A stretch of DNA of 64,000 nucleotides from Herbaspirillum robiniae. GTDB taxonomy: Bacteria > Pseudomonadota > Gammaproteobacteria > Burkholderiales > Burkholderiaceae_D. A program made the translations under genes and the position numbers. Under the pieces are notes generated by a model. It was not told where the DNA came from and ran no database searches. It saw nothing but the letters and a program-made list of their open reading frames with translations. The stretch is from positions 105,316 to 169,315 of the forward strand of contig NZ_NJGU01000013.1 in the NCBI RefSeq assembly GCF_002213415.1, written 5' to 3'. Of the stretch, positions 49,833 through 58,048 are shown piece after piece (the first letter of the stretch is position 1; every line of letters begins with the position of its first letter).

Positions 49833-51092
49833 TCACACCTTGATCTTGAACGACTGCGCGTAGGCGGCCGGATTCTTGCCATCCCACACGGTGCCGTCCA
49901 TCAGCTTCGAGCTGCGCATGACGTCCTTGGGCAGCGGCGTCTTGGTCATCGCCGCGGCATCCTTGTACAGGTCGATCTGGTTGACCGACCTGGCCACGGC
50001 CAGGTAGTCCGGATCGCTCTTCAACAGGCCCCAGCGGCGGTGCTGGGTCATGAACCACATGCCGTCGGAGAGGAACGGGAAGTTGACCTGGCCGTCCTCG
50101 TAGAACTTCATGTAGTTGGGGTCGTCCCAGGTCTTGCCCAGGCCGTTCTGGTAGCGGCCGAGGATGCGCTGGTCGATCACATCCTTGCTGGTGTTGACGT
50201 AGGACTTGTCGGCGATGACCTCGGCCATCTTGTTCTTGTTGCCCAGCGAAGCATCGATCCACTTGCTGGCGTCGAGGATGGCGGCCATCATCGCGCGGCA
50301 GGTGTTGGGGTATTTCTTGACGAACTCCAGCGAGCTGCCCAGCACCTTCTCCGGATGGTCCTTCCAGATGTCCTGGGTGGTGGTGGCGGTGATGCCCACG
50401 CCGTCGACGATGGCGCGGTGGCCCCAGGGCTCGCCCACGCAGAAACCGTCCATGTTGCCCACCCGCATGTTGGCCACCATCTGCGGCGGCGGCACGGTGA
50501 TCACCTTGGCGTCCTTCATCGGGTTGATGCCGTTGGCGGCCAGCCAGTAGTACAGCCACATGGCGTGGGTGCCGGTGGGGAAGGTCTGGGCGAAGGTGTA
50601 TTCGCGCTTGTCGGTCTGCATCAGCTTGGCCAGCGAGGCGCCATCGACGGCGCCCTTGTCGGCCAGCTTCTTCGACAGGGTGATGGCCTGGCCGTTGTGG
50701 TTCAGGCCCATCAGCACCGCCATGTCCTTCTTCTGGCCGCCAATGCCCAGCTGCACGCCGTAGATCAGGCCATAGAGCACGTGGGCGGCGTCCAGCTCGC
50801 CGTTGGTCAGCTTGTCGCGCACGCCGGCCCAGGAAGCCTCCTTGCTGGGCACGATCTTGATGCCGTACTTCTTGTCGAAGCCCAGCACCGAGGCCATCAC
50901 CACCGAGGCGCAATCGGTCAGCGGGATGAAGCCGATCTTCACTTCTTCCTTTTCCGGCTTGTCGGAACCGGCGGCCCAGGCGCCGCCCGTGGCCAGCCCC
51001 GTCACGCCCGCGCCCGCCGCGATGCCGGCCGCCTTGATGATCTTGCGGCGCGTGCCGTCCACGCCCTGCGCTGCCTTGTCCTTGAATTCCAT
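49833..51092 (-). CDS. nrtA: Nitrate ABC transporter substrate-binding protein (NrtA/CmpA family)
   Basis: Start at 51092 (MEFKDKAAQGVDG), giving 419 residues. A twin-arginine-type signal (TRRKIIKAAGIAAGAG) implies Tat export. The mature protein matches the NrtA/CmpA clamshell (VKIGFIPLTDCASVVMAS, FPTGTHAMWLYYWLAANGI, VGNMDGFCVGEPWGHRA). It captures nitrate or nitrite in the periplasm. The longer open frame upstream runs into the leader terminator and is rejected. Confidence 0.93.
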   Translation of the reverse strand: MEFKDKAAQGVDGTRRKIIKAAGIAAGAGVTGLATGGAWAAGSDKPEKEEVKIGFIPLTDCASVVMASVLGFDKKYGIKIVPSKEASWAGVRDKLTNGELDAAHVLYGLIYGVQLGIGGQKKDMAVLMGLNHNGQAITLSKKLADKGAVDGASLAKLMQTDKREYTFAQTFPTGTHAMWLYYWLAANGINPMKDAKVITVPPPQMVANMRVGNMDGFCVGEPWGHRAIVDGVGITATTTQDIWKDHPEKVLGSSLEFVKKYPNTCRAMMAAILDASKWIDASLGNKNKMAEVIADKSYVNTSKDVIDQRILGRYQNGLGKTWDDPNYMKFYEDGQVNFPFLSDGMWFMTQHRRWGLLKSDPDYLAVARSVNQIDLYKDAAAMTKTPLPKDVMRSSKLMDGTVWDGKNPAAYAQSFKIKV

Positions 51093-51123
51093 GGCCACCC
51101 TTCCCCTTTGCGTTTCTGGAAAC

Positions 51124-51169
51124 AAAAAAGGCGTCCTTCGCCATGAAACGCTCCATGCCGAAGGACGCC
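51124..51169 (-). terminator. Leader terminator upstream of nrtA
   Basis: On the minus strand a stem of 11 perfect base pairs (GGCGTCCTTCG/CGAAGGACGCC, extended by CATG pairing) is followed directly by TTTTTTG, ending 32 bases before the nrtA ATG. A terminator inside the 5' leader of an operon points to attenuation or antitermination. Confidence 0.88.
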
Positions 51170-51184
51170 GTTGTCCTGGACGGC

Positions 51185-51224
51185 GCGACCGCCGTTGGCC
51201 GCACCTGTTGCGCACACGTTGCGC
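51185..51224 (-). promoter_or_regulatory. Candidate two-hairpin ANTAR (NasT/NasR-type) antitermination target
   Basis: Reading on the minus strand, hairpin P1 is GCGC-AACGTGT-GCGC (51210-51224). P2 is GCGGCC-AACGGC-GGTCGC (51185-51202), a 6-bp stem with a hexaloop carrying A at position 1 and G at position 4, as in known ANTAR targets. P1 fits less well (7-nt loop, or 5-nt if one more pair forms). They lie between the sigma-54 start and the leader terminator. Confidence 0.6.
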
Positions 51225-51238
51225 TATGCAGGCAGTTC

Positions 51239-51254
51239 AGCAAAGACCGTGCCA
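51239..51254 (-). promoter_or_regulatory. Sigma-54 promoter of the nitrate transporter operon
   Basis: TGGCAC-GGTCT-TTGCT on the minus strand has the invariant GG-N10-GC. Predicted start is about 51228, just before hairpin P1. A weak NtrC-like element (GCACC-N5-GGCG) lies at 51399-51412. Confidence 0.8.
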
Positions 51255-51478
51255 GGCGTTTGCCGCAGGAGGAAAAAGCGGCCGCTTCCCCTATGAACCC
51301 GGCAAAAACGCGGGCGCTGCAAGAGCCGCCCGGGCCGTCCGGCAGCAACGGCGCAACGCGAGGAAAACGGGCGCGCAGGCGCACTTCATTTGTGCTTCGC
51401 ACCAAATTGGCGGGAAGGAAAGCGTGGTCCGGGCGGCCGCGACAGGGCATTGCCGCTTGCCCGACACGCCCGATCGCC
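51255..51478. other. Intergenic DNA between the nrtA promoter and the DUF3309 upstream element
   Basis: Apart from the weak NtrC-like element at 51399-51412, I see no gene, repeat or hairpin in this part of the 533-base gap. Upstream activator sites for the sigma-54 promoter would be expected here. Confidence 0.4.
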
Positions 51479-51490
51479 TTGTCCTACAGC
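51479..51490 (+). promoter_or_regulatory. TTGTCCTACAG element upstream of the DUF3309 gene
   Basis: TTGTCCTAC matches the element found (as its complement) upstream of other island genes at 60088-60095 and 60646-60655. It lies about 140 bases upstream of the ATG at 51626 and in the gene's direction. Confidence 0.45.
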
Positions 51491-51625
51491 TACTCGCGGC
51501 GCGCGCTGATCGCGTGCGCAAGAGCTCGGGACCTAAGATGCGTCATCAGCCGGCCCCTGCATCGTGCATCGGGTTTCCGGCCGACCGTAGTGATTTCAAT
51601 AAGAACGTGAAAAAGGAGAACGACC

Positions 51626-51784
51626 ATGACACTCGGCACCATCCTGCTCATCATCCTGATCCTGATCCTGCTCGGCGTCATTCCCGCGTGGCCGCACAGC
51701 CGCGGCTGGGGCTATGGACCCAGCGGCATCGCCGGCACCATCGTCATCATCTTGCTGATCCTGCTGCTGCTGGGCAAGATATAG
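51626..51784 (+). CDS. DUF3309 small membrane protein
   Basis: The 52-residue protein has two hydrophobic segments (TILLIILILILLGVIPAW and IVIILLILLLLGKI) joined by the conserved HSRGWGYGPSG turn. This is the DUF3309 pattern. GGAG lies eight bases upstream. Function is unknown; such genes are common in stress islands of betaproteobacteria. A terminator follows. Confidence 0.9.
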   Translation: MTLGTILLIILILILLGVIPAWPHSRGWGYGPSGIAGTIVIILLILLLLGKI

Positions 51785-51838
51785 AACCTGTTCGCGTGGC
51801 CCAAGCCTGATAACATCCGTCCTGCGGATGGGAGCGCG

Positions 51839-51881
51839 GCGCGGTCGGTGCCCTGTCACCGACCGCGCCGTGTTCTTTTTT
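51839..51881 (+). terminator. Terminator after the DUF3309 gene
   Basis: GCGCGGTCGGTG CCCTGT CACCGACCGCGC, then a T-rich run. Confidence 0.85.
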
Positions 51882-51928
51882 GCGTCGGGCCTGCCGATGC
51901 TTTTGCCAATTTCCAATGAGGTGAGCAT

Positions 51929-52249
51929 ATGAAGAAAAACACCCTCGCAGTCTCTTTCCTCGCCCTCGCGGCGGCCTTGGGCGCGTCGTTCGCCCACGCG
52001 GCCGAGGAGGACGTCAGCCAGGCCGATCCGGCCCGCTGGTACAAGGCCGACGATGCGCCCAAGGAGCGCTACCAGAACCTGGTGAAAGAAGCCAACGCCG
52101 CCTACGGCGAGGCGCTGCTGGCCTGCAAGGGCATGCGCGGCAAGGAAGCCAAGGGCTGCAAGGGCGAAGCCGGCGCCGCCAAAAAGGAAGACATGGAACG
52201 CGCCAAGCGCATCTACAAGGATTACCAGGAGACCTCCTCCGCGTCCTGA
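51929..52249 (+). CDS. Small secreted Lys/Ala-rich protein with two cysteines
   Basis: The 106-residue protein has a Sec signal ending SFAHA. The mature part is helical and charged, with ACKGMRGKEAKGCKGEAGAA holding the only two cysteines. The layout (C-x(n)-G-x(n)-C-x-x-EA, then a charged helix) resembles the protein at 58049-58426. I recognise no named family. An RBS-like GAGGTGAG precedes the ATG. Confidence 0.8.
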   Translation: MKKNTLAVSFLALAAALGASFAHAAEEDVSQADPARWYKADDAPKERYQNLVKEANAAYGEALLACKGMRGKEAKGCKGEAGAAKKEDMERAKRIYKDYQETSSAS

Positions 52250-52268
52250 ACGCGCGGCGAAGCCCCGT

Positions 52269-52298
52269 GAAAAAGCCGGCCAGTGCCGGCTTTTTTGT
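52269..52298 (+). terminator. Terminator after the small secreted protein
   Basis: AAAGCCGGC CAGT GCCGGCTTTTTT. Confidence 0.88.
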
Positions 52299-52528
52299 CA
52301 CCTGCCGCCCCTCGCAGCGGTTATTGAAAGGTTGACAGGGCCAAAAAGGAAAAGGCATCCGTCCGCGCGAACGAATGCCCTTTGGGGCCGGGGCTTGCCG
52401 GCCGGGGATGCCGCAGCGACTGCGCCATGCGCCGGCCGCTGCGGCAGTATTGATCATGCCGGGGCTGCAGGCCGGTCTCCGGCGCCTGCCGCCCGCGGCA
52501 GTTTGCCTTTCAGGTCACAGGCGGCCGG

Positions 52529-52744
52529 TCAGCGACCGACCTGGTTACCGATCACGCCGCCCACGGCTGCGCCGCCGGCCGTGCCGATACCGCTGCCGCC
52601 GGTCAGTACCGCACCGCCGACCGCGCCGACGCCGGCGCCGATGGCCGTATTCTTGTCACGCTGGGACATGTTGCTGCAACCGGTCATTGCCGAGAAGGCG
52701 AACACGGCGATGGAAGTGATCGCGACTTTTTGAATTGTTTTCAT
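52529..52744 (-). CDS. Glycine-zipper lipoprotein, OsmB-like
   Basis: The 71-residue protein has lipobox SAMTGC (lipidated Cys23) and a glycine zipper AIGAGVGAVGGAVLTGGSG followed by GGAAVGGVIGNQVG. It resembles osmotically induced OsmB. An outer-membrane location is likely. Function is unproven. Confidence 0.88.
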   Translation of the reverse strand: MKTIQKVAITSIAVFAFSAMTGCSNMSQRDKNTAIGAGVGAVGGAVLTGGSGIGTAGGAAVGGVIGNQVGR

Positions 52745-52876
52745 GACTGCACCTCATTGAAATGTGGGAGTAAATTTGACGGTCGAAAACGGCTCGAATT
52801 CCACCATGGGCGCGGATATCGGCAATCGTTACATCGCTTGCATCCGCTTACCGCAGCTCTGCGGCAACAGCATGCG

Positions 52877-53233
52877 TCAGGTCATCGGACGCATCACCAC
52901 GACAGGACGGTCAGGCTGCGCATTGTGGCCGTTGTGGCGATAGGCCTGCTGCTCGGAAGCGCCTTCCTGCTTTGCGCCGCCCGGGCCGCGGACGATCACC
53001 GCGTTACGGATCGATTTCGAACGTTTGCCCTGCGCCATGTCCATGTAGCGGAATTTTTTTTGTCCCAGCTTCTGCAGCTGGGCGGAGTCCATCGGCGCAT
53101 GACGCTCCATCACCGAGGACGACCAGCGCGAGGACGACGCCTCTGCAGGCACATCCAGGCTCTGGGCGCCGGCTTGCGAAGCTGCGGCCGACATTCCCGC
53201 CAGAAGGCAGAATCCGAATAATGTTTTTTTCAT
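52877..53233 (-). CDS. Hypothetical secreted protein
   Basis: The 118-residue protein has a Sec signal (FGFCLLAGMSAAASQAGAQ). The mature part is basic and low in structure, ending PDRPVVVMRPMT. I recognise no family. A perfect 9-bp-arm palindrome lies about 145 bases upstream. Confidence 0.7.
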   Translation of the reverse strand: MKKTLFGFCLLAGMSAAASQAGAQSLDVPAEASSSRWSSSVMERHAPMDSAQLQKLGQKKFRYMDMAQGKRSKSIRNAVIVRGPGGAKQEGASEQQAYRHNGHNAQPDRPVVVMRPMT

Positions 53234-53377
53234 GGTCGCTCCCTATGGCCACACGTGGGGCCGTGGGCAAATTGCCATGCGATCGGTGAGAACTCTTTGG
53301 CGTTTCTCCGCTCTACGCACGACGGACACATGTTCGTCGAAAATGCTGCAGCACAAAATCAGCCCTTTCCGATTCTT

Positions 53378-53397
53378 GCGTAGGAATCTTCCTACGC
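53378..53397. promoter_or_regulatory. Perfect TAGGAA/TTCCTA palindrome
   Basis: GCGTAGGAATCTTCCTACGC has 9-bp arms and a 2-nt centre, the geometry expected for a NarL/FixJ-type dimer site. It lies 145-164 bases upstream of the start at 53233. Confidence 0.65.
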
Positions 53398-53464
53398 CGG
53401 CGGCGCCTGTCCGCGCCGCACGCAAGCCGGGGCGGCCCGGTTTCCCGTGCGCCCCGGCGTTCGG

Positions 53465-53635
53465 TCAGTGCTTCATGGATTCCTTGGCATCGCCATAGGA
53501 TTTCTGGACGTTGCCTTCCACCTGCTTGGCGGCGCCCTTGACCTGCTGGGTCTGGTTGCCGGTCATTTCGCCGGCCTTCTGCTGCACCTTGCCCGCTGCC
53601 TGCTTCATGCTGCCCTTGACTTGGTCCTTGTTCAT
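53465..53635 (-). CDS. CsbD family stress protein
   Basis: 56 residues from the ATG at 53635, preceded by GAGGAG. It has the CsbD repeat MNKDQVKGSMKQAAGKVQQK, GEMTGNQTQQVKGAAKQVEG. It is hydrophilic and probably disordered or helical. Two TAGGA-type half sites lie 150-180 bases upstream. Confidence 0.9.
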   Translation of the reverse strand: MNKDQVKGSMKQAAGKVQQKAGEMTGNQTQQVKGAAKQVEGNVQKSYGDAKESMKH

Positions 53636-53899
53636 GATCACTCCTCGTATGATTGATACAGGAACCGGCGCGGGAATATCCCTTGCGCCGGGCATCGCCG
53701 CGCGCCTGTTCAGGCATGTGGCGACGATGAGTTCATGGTAGCGATGAGCCCTCGCCGGCGACATAAGAAAGCCGCTCTTTCGGGCGTAGGAGAAAACGAA
53801 AACAGGCGCAGGAATAAGAGACTGTTTCAGGAAGAAACATGGGGCAAACGAGACCTGCCCGGAATGCCCGGCGAAACCGGCGCACCGTTGAAAAAAATG
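53636..53899. promoter_or_regulatory. Upstream region of the csbD-like gene with tandem TAGGA half-sites
   Basis: GCGTAGGA (53784-53791) and GCGCAGGA (53806-53813) are direct repeats 22 bp apart. The rest of this 343-base gene-free interval shows nothing except the kinase terminator. Confidence 0.45.
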
Positions 53900-53936
53900 C
53901 AAAAAAAATGCCGCTCAACCATGGGCTGAACGGCAT
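53900..53936 (-). terminator. Terminator of the histidine kinase gene
   Basis: 13-base arms (two G-U pairs) around an ATG loop (53921-53923), followed on the minus strand by eight Ts. Confidence 0.85.
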
Positions 53937-53978
53937 CTCGCAGCAGGCTGCCCCGCCAAAGGCGCGGGGCGGTGCGGA

Positions 53979-56012
53979 TCAGGTCTCGGTGGACGCCATC
54001 TCCGGCCGGATCGGCAGGCTGATGGTGATGAGCGCGCCCTTGCCGGGCGTGGAACGGATATCGACCTTGCCGCCGAAGTAGGTGGCGCGCTCGCGCAGGC
54101 CGCGCAGGCCGTAGGTCTTGTGGTTGTCGCGCCGCTCCTCGGGAATGCCCACGCCGTCGTCGCGCACGGTCAGCGCCACATGATCCTCGTCGATGTCGAG
54201 GATCACGTCGACCTTGGACGCCTTGGCGTGCTTGGTGACGTTGTTGAGCATCTCCTGCAGCATGCGGTAGATGGCGATTTCCATCTCATGGCCGACCTCG
54301 ACGTCCTCGTCGGGCAGGCTGGCATGGCAGGCGATGCCGGTGCGCTCATGCAGCTCGTCCATCTGCTCCGAGATCGCCGCCTTCAGGCCGAACAGGTCCA
54401 GCGTATTGGGGCGCAGCTCGGTCTGGATGCGCCGCGTGGTGGACACCAGCGACTTCATCAGGCCCTGCATGCGGGTCTTGCGGTCCATCCATTTTTCGTC
54501 CGGCGGCAACACCTGGTAGACGCCTTCGAGATGCATCGACAAGGCCGTCAGCGAAGCGCCCATGTTGTCGTGCAGCTCGCGGGCGATGGCGCGCTTTTCT
54601 TCCTCGCGCACGGTTTCCAGGTGGTTGGTCAGTTCGCGCAGCAGCGCGGTACGCTGGACCACGGTCTTTTCCAGCTGGCTCTCGCGCTGGCGCAGCACGT
54701 CCTCGGCCTGCTTGCGCTCGGTGATGTCGGTGCTGATGCCGATCACGCCCTGCACGCTGCCGTCCTTGCCGAACCAGGGCACCTTGGCGGTCTGGAAGGT
54801 CACCGTGCCCTCGGGCAGGGTCATGGTCTGCTCCAGCTTCTCGGGCTTGCCGGAGGCCATCACGCGGCGGTCGTCGCGATCGACGCGGTCGGCCTCCTCT
54901 TCCACCATGAACAGCTCGCGGCTGGAGCGGTACATGGTTTCTTCCCAGGTCTTGCCGAGCTTTTGCAGGGTGGCCGGGTTGGCGAAGATCATCAGGCCCT
55001 GGCGGTTCTTGACGAAAATCGGGTCGCTGGTGCTTTCGCTGACGGCATTGAGCAGCGCGCTGGTCTCGGCGAGCTTTTGCGCGTTGCGGGTGCGTTCGCC
55101 GTATTCGCTGTCCAGCCGGCTGGCCGAACCCCAGAAGATGAACAGGATGATCACGCCGTTGATCAGCGTCAGCGTCGGCAGCAGCAGGTCGGGCACGATC
55201 CAGCCGCGCGTCATGCTCCAGTTCAGCAGCAGGCTGAAGGCCAGCAGCAGGAACAGGGTCTGCGGCAGCAGGCGGCGCAGCATCTGCCCGCCCGGCGCCA
55301 TGCGCATGATCACCGCCATCACCGGATGCCCCGGGCGCGCCATCAGCAGCGCCGCGCCCAGCAGCGCGAACACCATGGCCGAGAGCAGCGGCACCGGCAG
55401 GTAGAAATCCAGGTAGATGAACTGGGAGACGCCGTAGATGTAGCCCACCAGCGGAATGGCGGACAGGCCGATCAGCGCGAAGGACAGGTATTCGGACGGA
55501 TAGTAGCCGCCCAGCAGGCGCCAGTCCTGCAGCAGCAGGATAGCCGCCATCAGCAGGAAGCCCACCGACAGCAGCGGCGGCATCACCAGCGGCGAGATCG
55601 GATGCGCCTGGTCCACCGGCAGCCAGCCCAGGCCGTACAGCGCGCCGTGCACCAGCGTGGCGGCGCCCAGCGCCAGCAACAGCAGCGACAGCAGGTTGAC
55701 CAGCAGGCCCAGGCGGGCGCTGTGCGCCGAGACGTTGACGCAGCGCAGGTAAAGCGCGCAGGCGCCGAGGATGAAGCCGGCCGCGGTCACCGGGCGCACC
55801 GCCAGCAACTCGGCCAGCAATCGGCGATATTCGTCTTCCAGGAAAGTGGCCGCGACCACCACGATGCCGAACAGGATGACCGCCATGGCCAGGCCCATGG
55901 CCAGCGTCACCATGCTGCTGTTGTTCGATTGGGATGCGGCGAAATACTCGACCGAAGCGCCATTCTGGATCTCGGCGGAAGACGGCCGAACGCCGCCGTT
56001 TTTCTTGTGCAT
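53979..56012 (-). CDS. Membrane PAS histidine kinase (HisKA_3 type)
   Basis: 677 residues from the ATG at 56012. A block of about eight membrane segments (34-300) forms an integral sensor region. It is followed by a PAS domain (about 318-435, TSDPIFVKNRQGLMIFANP to GVIGISTDITERKQ), a HisKA_3 dimerisation helix with phospho-acceptor His481 (ARELHDNMGASL), and a HATPase (MLNNVTKHAKASKV, DDGVGIPEE, YGLRGLRERA). HisKA_3 kinases pair with NarL-type regulators, and one is encoded two genes upstream. The signal is unknown. Confidence 0.94.
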   Translation of the reverse strand: MHKKNGGVRPSSAEIQNGASVEYFAASQSNNSSMVTLAMGLAMAVILFGIVVVAATFLEDEYRRLLAELLAVRPVTAAGFILGACALYLRCVNVSAHSARLGLLVNLLSLLLLALGAATLVHGALYGLGWLPVDQAHPISPLVMPPLLSVGFLLMAAILLLQDWRLLGGYYPSEYLSFALIGLSAIPLVGYIYGVSQFIYLDFYLPVPLLSAMVFALLGAALLMARPGHPVMAVIMRMAPGGQMLRRLLPQTLFLLLAFSLLLNWSMTRGWIVPDLLLPTLTLINGVIILFIFWGSASRLDSEYGERTRNAQKLAETSALLNAVSESTSDPIFVKNRQGLMIFANPATLQKLGKTWEETMYRSSRELFMVEEEADRVDRDDRRVMASGKPEKLEQTMTLPEGTVTFQTAKVPWFGKDGSVQGVIGISTDITERKQAEDVLRQRESQLEKTVVQRTALLRELTNHLETVREEEKRAIARELHDNMGASLTALSMHLEGVYQVLPPDEKWMDRKTRMQGLMKSLVSTTRRIQTELRPNTLDLFGLKAAISEQMDELHERTGIACHASLPDEDVEVGHEMEIAIYRMLQEMLNNVTKHAKASKVDVILDIDEDHVALTVRDDGVGIPEERRDNHKTYGLRGLRERATYFGGKVDIRSTPGKGALITISLPIRPEMASTET

Positions 56013-56128
56013 CGTCGGGGATCCCCTGCTCCGTTGGAGCTGTTCTTTGTGTGACTCTATCGCCGTTGCGCCGAACCGCCCTGGCAAGTCGATAGTTGGC
56101 TGCGCAGATTATGCAGCAAAAATCCTGT

Positions 56129-56620
56129 TCAGAGCCCGCCGGCCTGGGCCGGATCGGGGGGAGCGTTGGAGGGCGTATAACCGCCGCCCACGCCCATCTT
56201 GCGGCGCGCCAGCATTTCCAGCAGGTCGCACAGCAGCGGCAGCTCGGAAGACTTGTCGAAGAAATGCTGCACGCCGCATTGCTGGCCGACGCGACGGTAG
56301 GTCGGGCTGACATGGTTGCTGAACACCACCTTGACCTCGCTCTGGCGCCGCGTGTTGGAGCGCGCCAGCGACTGCAGCAGGCTCATGCCGTTGCCCTGCT
56401 TCAACTGGATGTCCAGGATCAGGACGTCGTAGCTGTTCTGCTGCAGGTGGCGCAGGGCCTCCATCTCGGTCTCGGCGTAGCCGACCAGCTTGATGCCGCT
56501 GATCTCGGTCAGGCTCTCCACGATCAGGTCACGCACATCCTCAGAATCTTCCACCAGGAAGATCCGCAAGGGCGCGTTGCCGCTGTCGCGGGCCGCCCAT
56601 GTGTTGAGAATGTCATCCAT
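56129..56620 (-). CDS. Single-domain response regulator
   Basis: The 163-residue protein is a receiver domain only: acidic pair Glu24-Asp25, phospho-acceptor Asp70 (LILDIQLKQG), and Lys near 122 (FFDKSSE). No output domain follows; the tail is Gly/Pro-rich. It lies between the kinase and the LuxR-type regulator genes, so it may relay or buffer phosphate between them. Confidence 0.92.
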   Translation of the reverse strand: MDDILNTWAARDSGNAPLRIFLVEDSEDVRDLIVESLTEISGIKLVGYAETEMEALRHLQQNSYDVLILDIQLKQGNGMSLLQSLARSNTRRQSEVKVVFSNHVSPTYRRVGQQCGVQHFFDKSSELPLLCDLLEMLARRKMGVGGGYTPSNAPPDPAQAGGL

Positions 56621-56695
56621 GATTCGTCGTTTCCTTGCTTGGCTGCCGGCTCACCGCCGCCGACGGCTCCCGGGCTTGCCTTTCTTCAGGCGCCG

Positions 56696-57325
56696 TCAGT
56701 CGATCAGGTTGTTCTTGATCGCGTAATAAATGATGTCGGCGTTGTTGGTCATGCTCATCTTCTGCAGCACCCGCGAACGATAGGTGCTGACCGTCTTGAC
56801 CGACAGGCACAGCTCGTCGGCAATCTGCGTCACGCCCTGGCCCTGCCCCAGCTTGTAGAAGATCTCGTACTCGCGCTGCGACAGCGTCTCGTGCAAGGGC
56901 TTCTCGGAGTCCACCGGTTCGCTGGTCAGCAGTTCGGCCACGCCGTAGCTGATGTACTTGTGCCCGCGCAGGATGGTGTTGATGGCGTTGACCAGTTCAG
57001 TGGCCAGCGCCTCCTTCTGCACGTAACCGCTGGCGCCGCTGCGCAGCACCTGGACCGCGTAGCGGCTCTCGGGGTGCATCGACAGCATCAGCACCGGCAG
57101 GTCGGGTTTCTCGCGCTTGATCTGCTTCAACACCTCGACGCCGCTTTTGTCCGGCATGGCGATGTCCAGCAACACGATGTCCCAGTCCTGGGTCCGCACC
57201 AGGCGGATCGCTTCTTCTGCGGTGCTCGCCTCGCCGCCGATTTCCATCGACGGAATTTCTGAAATGAAGTGGTGCACGCCTGCCCGCACGACCGCATGGT
57301 CATCGACTACAAGTATTTTTGTCAT
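56696..57325 (-). CDS. NarL/LuxR-family response regulator
   Basis: The 209-residue protein has a receiver with Asp8-Asp9 and phospho-acceptor Asp54 (VLLDIAMPDKSG), and a LuxR-type HTH (TLSQREYEIFYKLGQGQGVT, CLSVKTVSTYRSRVLQKM). It is the first gene of the three-gene cascade. It is the best candidate for binding the TAGGA/TCCTA elements in this island, which is inference. Confidence 0.94.
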   Translation of the reverse strand: MTKILVVDDHAVVRAGVHHFISEIPSMEIGGEASTAEEAIRLVRTQDWDIVLLDIAMPDKSGVEVLKQIKREKPDLPVLMLSMHPESRYAVQVLRSGASGYVQKEALATELVNAINTILRGHKYISYGVAELLTSEPVDSEKPLHETLSQREYEIFYKLGQGQGVTQIADELCLSVKTVSTYRSRVLQKMSMTNNADIIYYAIKNNLID

Positions 57326-57635
57326 AGTATTTTGAGCGGTGAAAATGATGCCGCGGCATTTTTTTTGCGCTGCATGCGGATGGAATCCGCTTCTGGCCGA
57401 TCCGGCTCAATATCGTGCGCCGGGGGCCGTTTTCCTGCCTCGCCTTGCTTGCCTCCGTCCCGCCCTCCGATCCGGCGGGAACCCTTGAATGCCTTGGCGC
57501 AATGGCCAATAACTATACCTTACTGCCCTTTCCCTGTCTTCTTCCGGAGCGCTCCGGCCACCGCCGGAAACGCTCTGGAAGCAGACAAGCGCAGACCGGT
57601 CGAAAGACCGGCCGCGCCTTCACAAGTTCCCGGGC
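57326..57635. other. Gene-free region upstream of the NarL-type regulator
   Basis: The 310 bases have no credible frame. A CCGGTC-GAAA-GACCGG hairpin lies near 57596-57612 just after the BON gene stop, without a T-run. The NarL regulator promoter should lie in 57326-57520; nothing recognisable was found. Confidence 0.4.
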
Positions 57636-57965
57636 TTACTGTTTCAAGCGCAGGTCGTTGCGCACCGAAACCACGCCCTTCACGCCACGCGCCAGTTCGG
57701 TAGCGCGCGCCGCCGAGGTGGCGCTGGAGACGAAGCCGGACAGCTGGACCACGCCCTTGTAGGTCTCGACGTTGATTTCCGAGGACTTCAGGTTGGACTC
57801 GTTGAAGATGGCGGCCTTCACCTTGGTGGTGATGACGGCGTCATCGACGTACTCGCCGGTGCCTTCCTTGCCGGGGCTGGATGCGCAACCCACCAGCGAA
57901 ACCATGAACAGGGCCAAGAAGAAACCGATGAAACGCTTGGTCAGGGACATTTTGCTCAAAGTCAT
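57636..57965 (-). CDS. BON-domain lipoprotein
   Basis: The 109-residue protein has a lipobox (VSLVGC) and one BON domain (YVDDAVITTKVKAAIFNE, INVETYKGVVQLSGFV, VKGVVSVRNDLRL). BON domains bind membranes; OsmY and Kbp are relatives. GGAG precedes the chosen ATG; an internal ATG at 57950 is possible. Confidence 0.92.
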   Translation of the reverse strand: MTLSKMSLTKRFIGFFLALFMVSLVGCASSPGKEGTGEYVDDAVITTKVKAAIFNESNLKSSEINVETYKGVVQLSGFVSSATSAARATELARGVKGVVSVRNDLRLKQ

Positions 57966-58048
57966 GATGCTCTCCTAATGTGAAAAACAGGTACCGGAAA
58001 ATGGCGCTCGGACAGCCTCTCCGCCCTCACGCCGCTGTTGTTGAATTT

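Noticed and set aside
48627..51146. Plus-strand open frame of about 840 codons
   Set aside because: It is antisense to the nitrate transporter genes; low-complexity composition, no domain.
54120..56054. Plus-strand open frame of about 640 codons
   Set aside because: It is a shadow of the histidine kinase gene; Gln/His/Arg-rich with no domain.
57269..57703. Plus-strand open frame upstream of the NarL-type regulator
   Set aside because: It overlaps both the regulator and BON genes, has no RBS and no recognisable domain.
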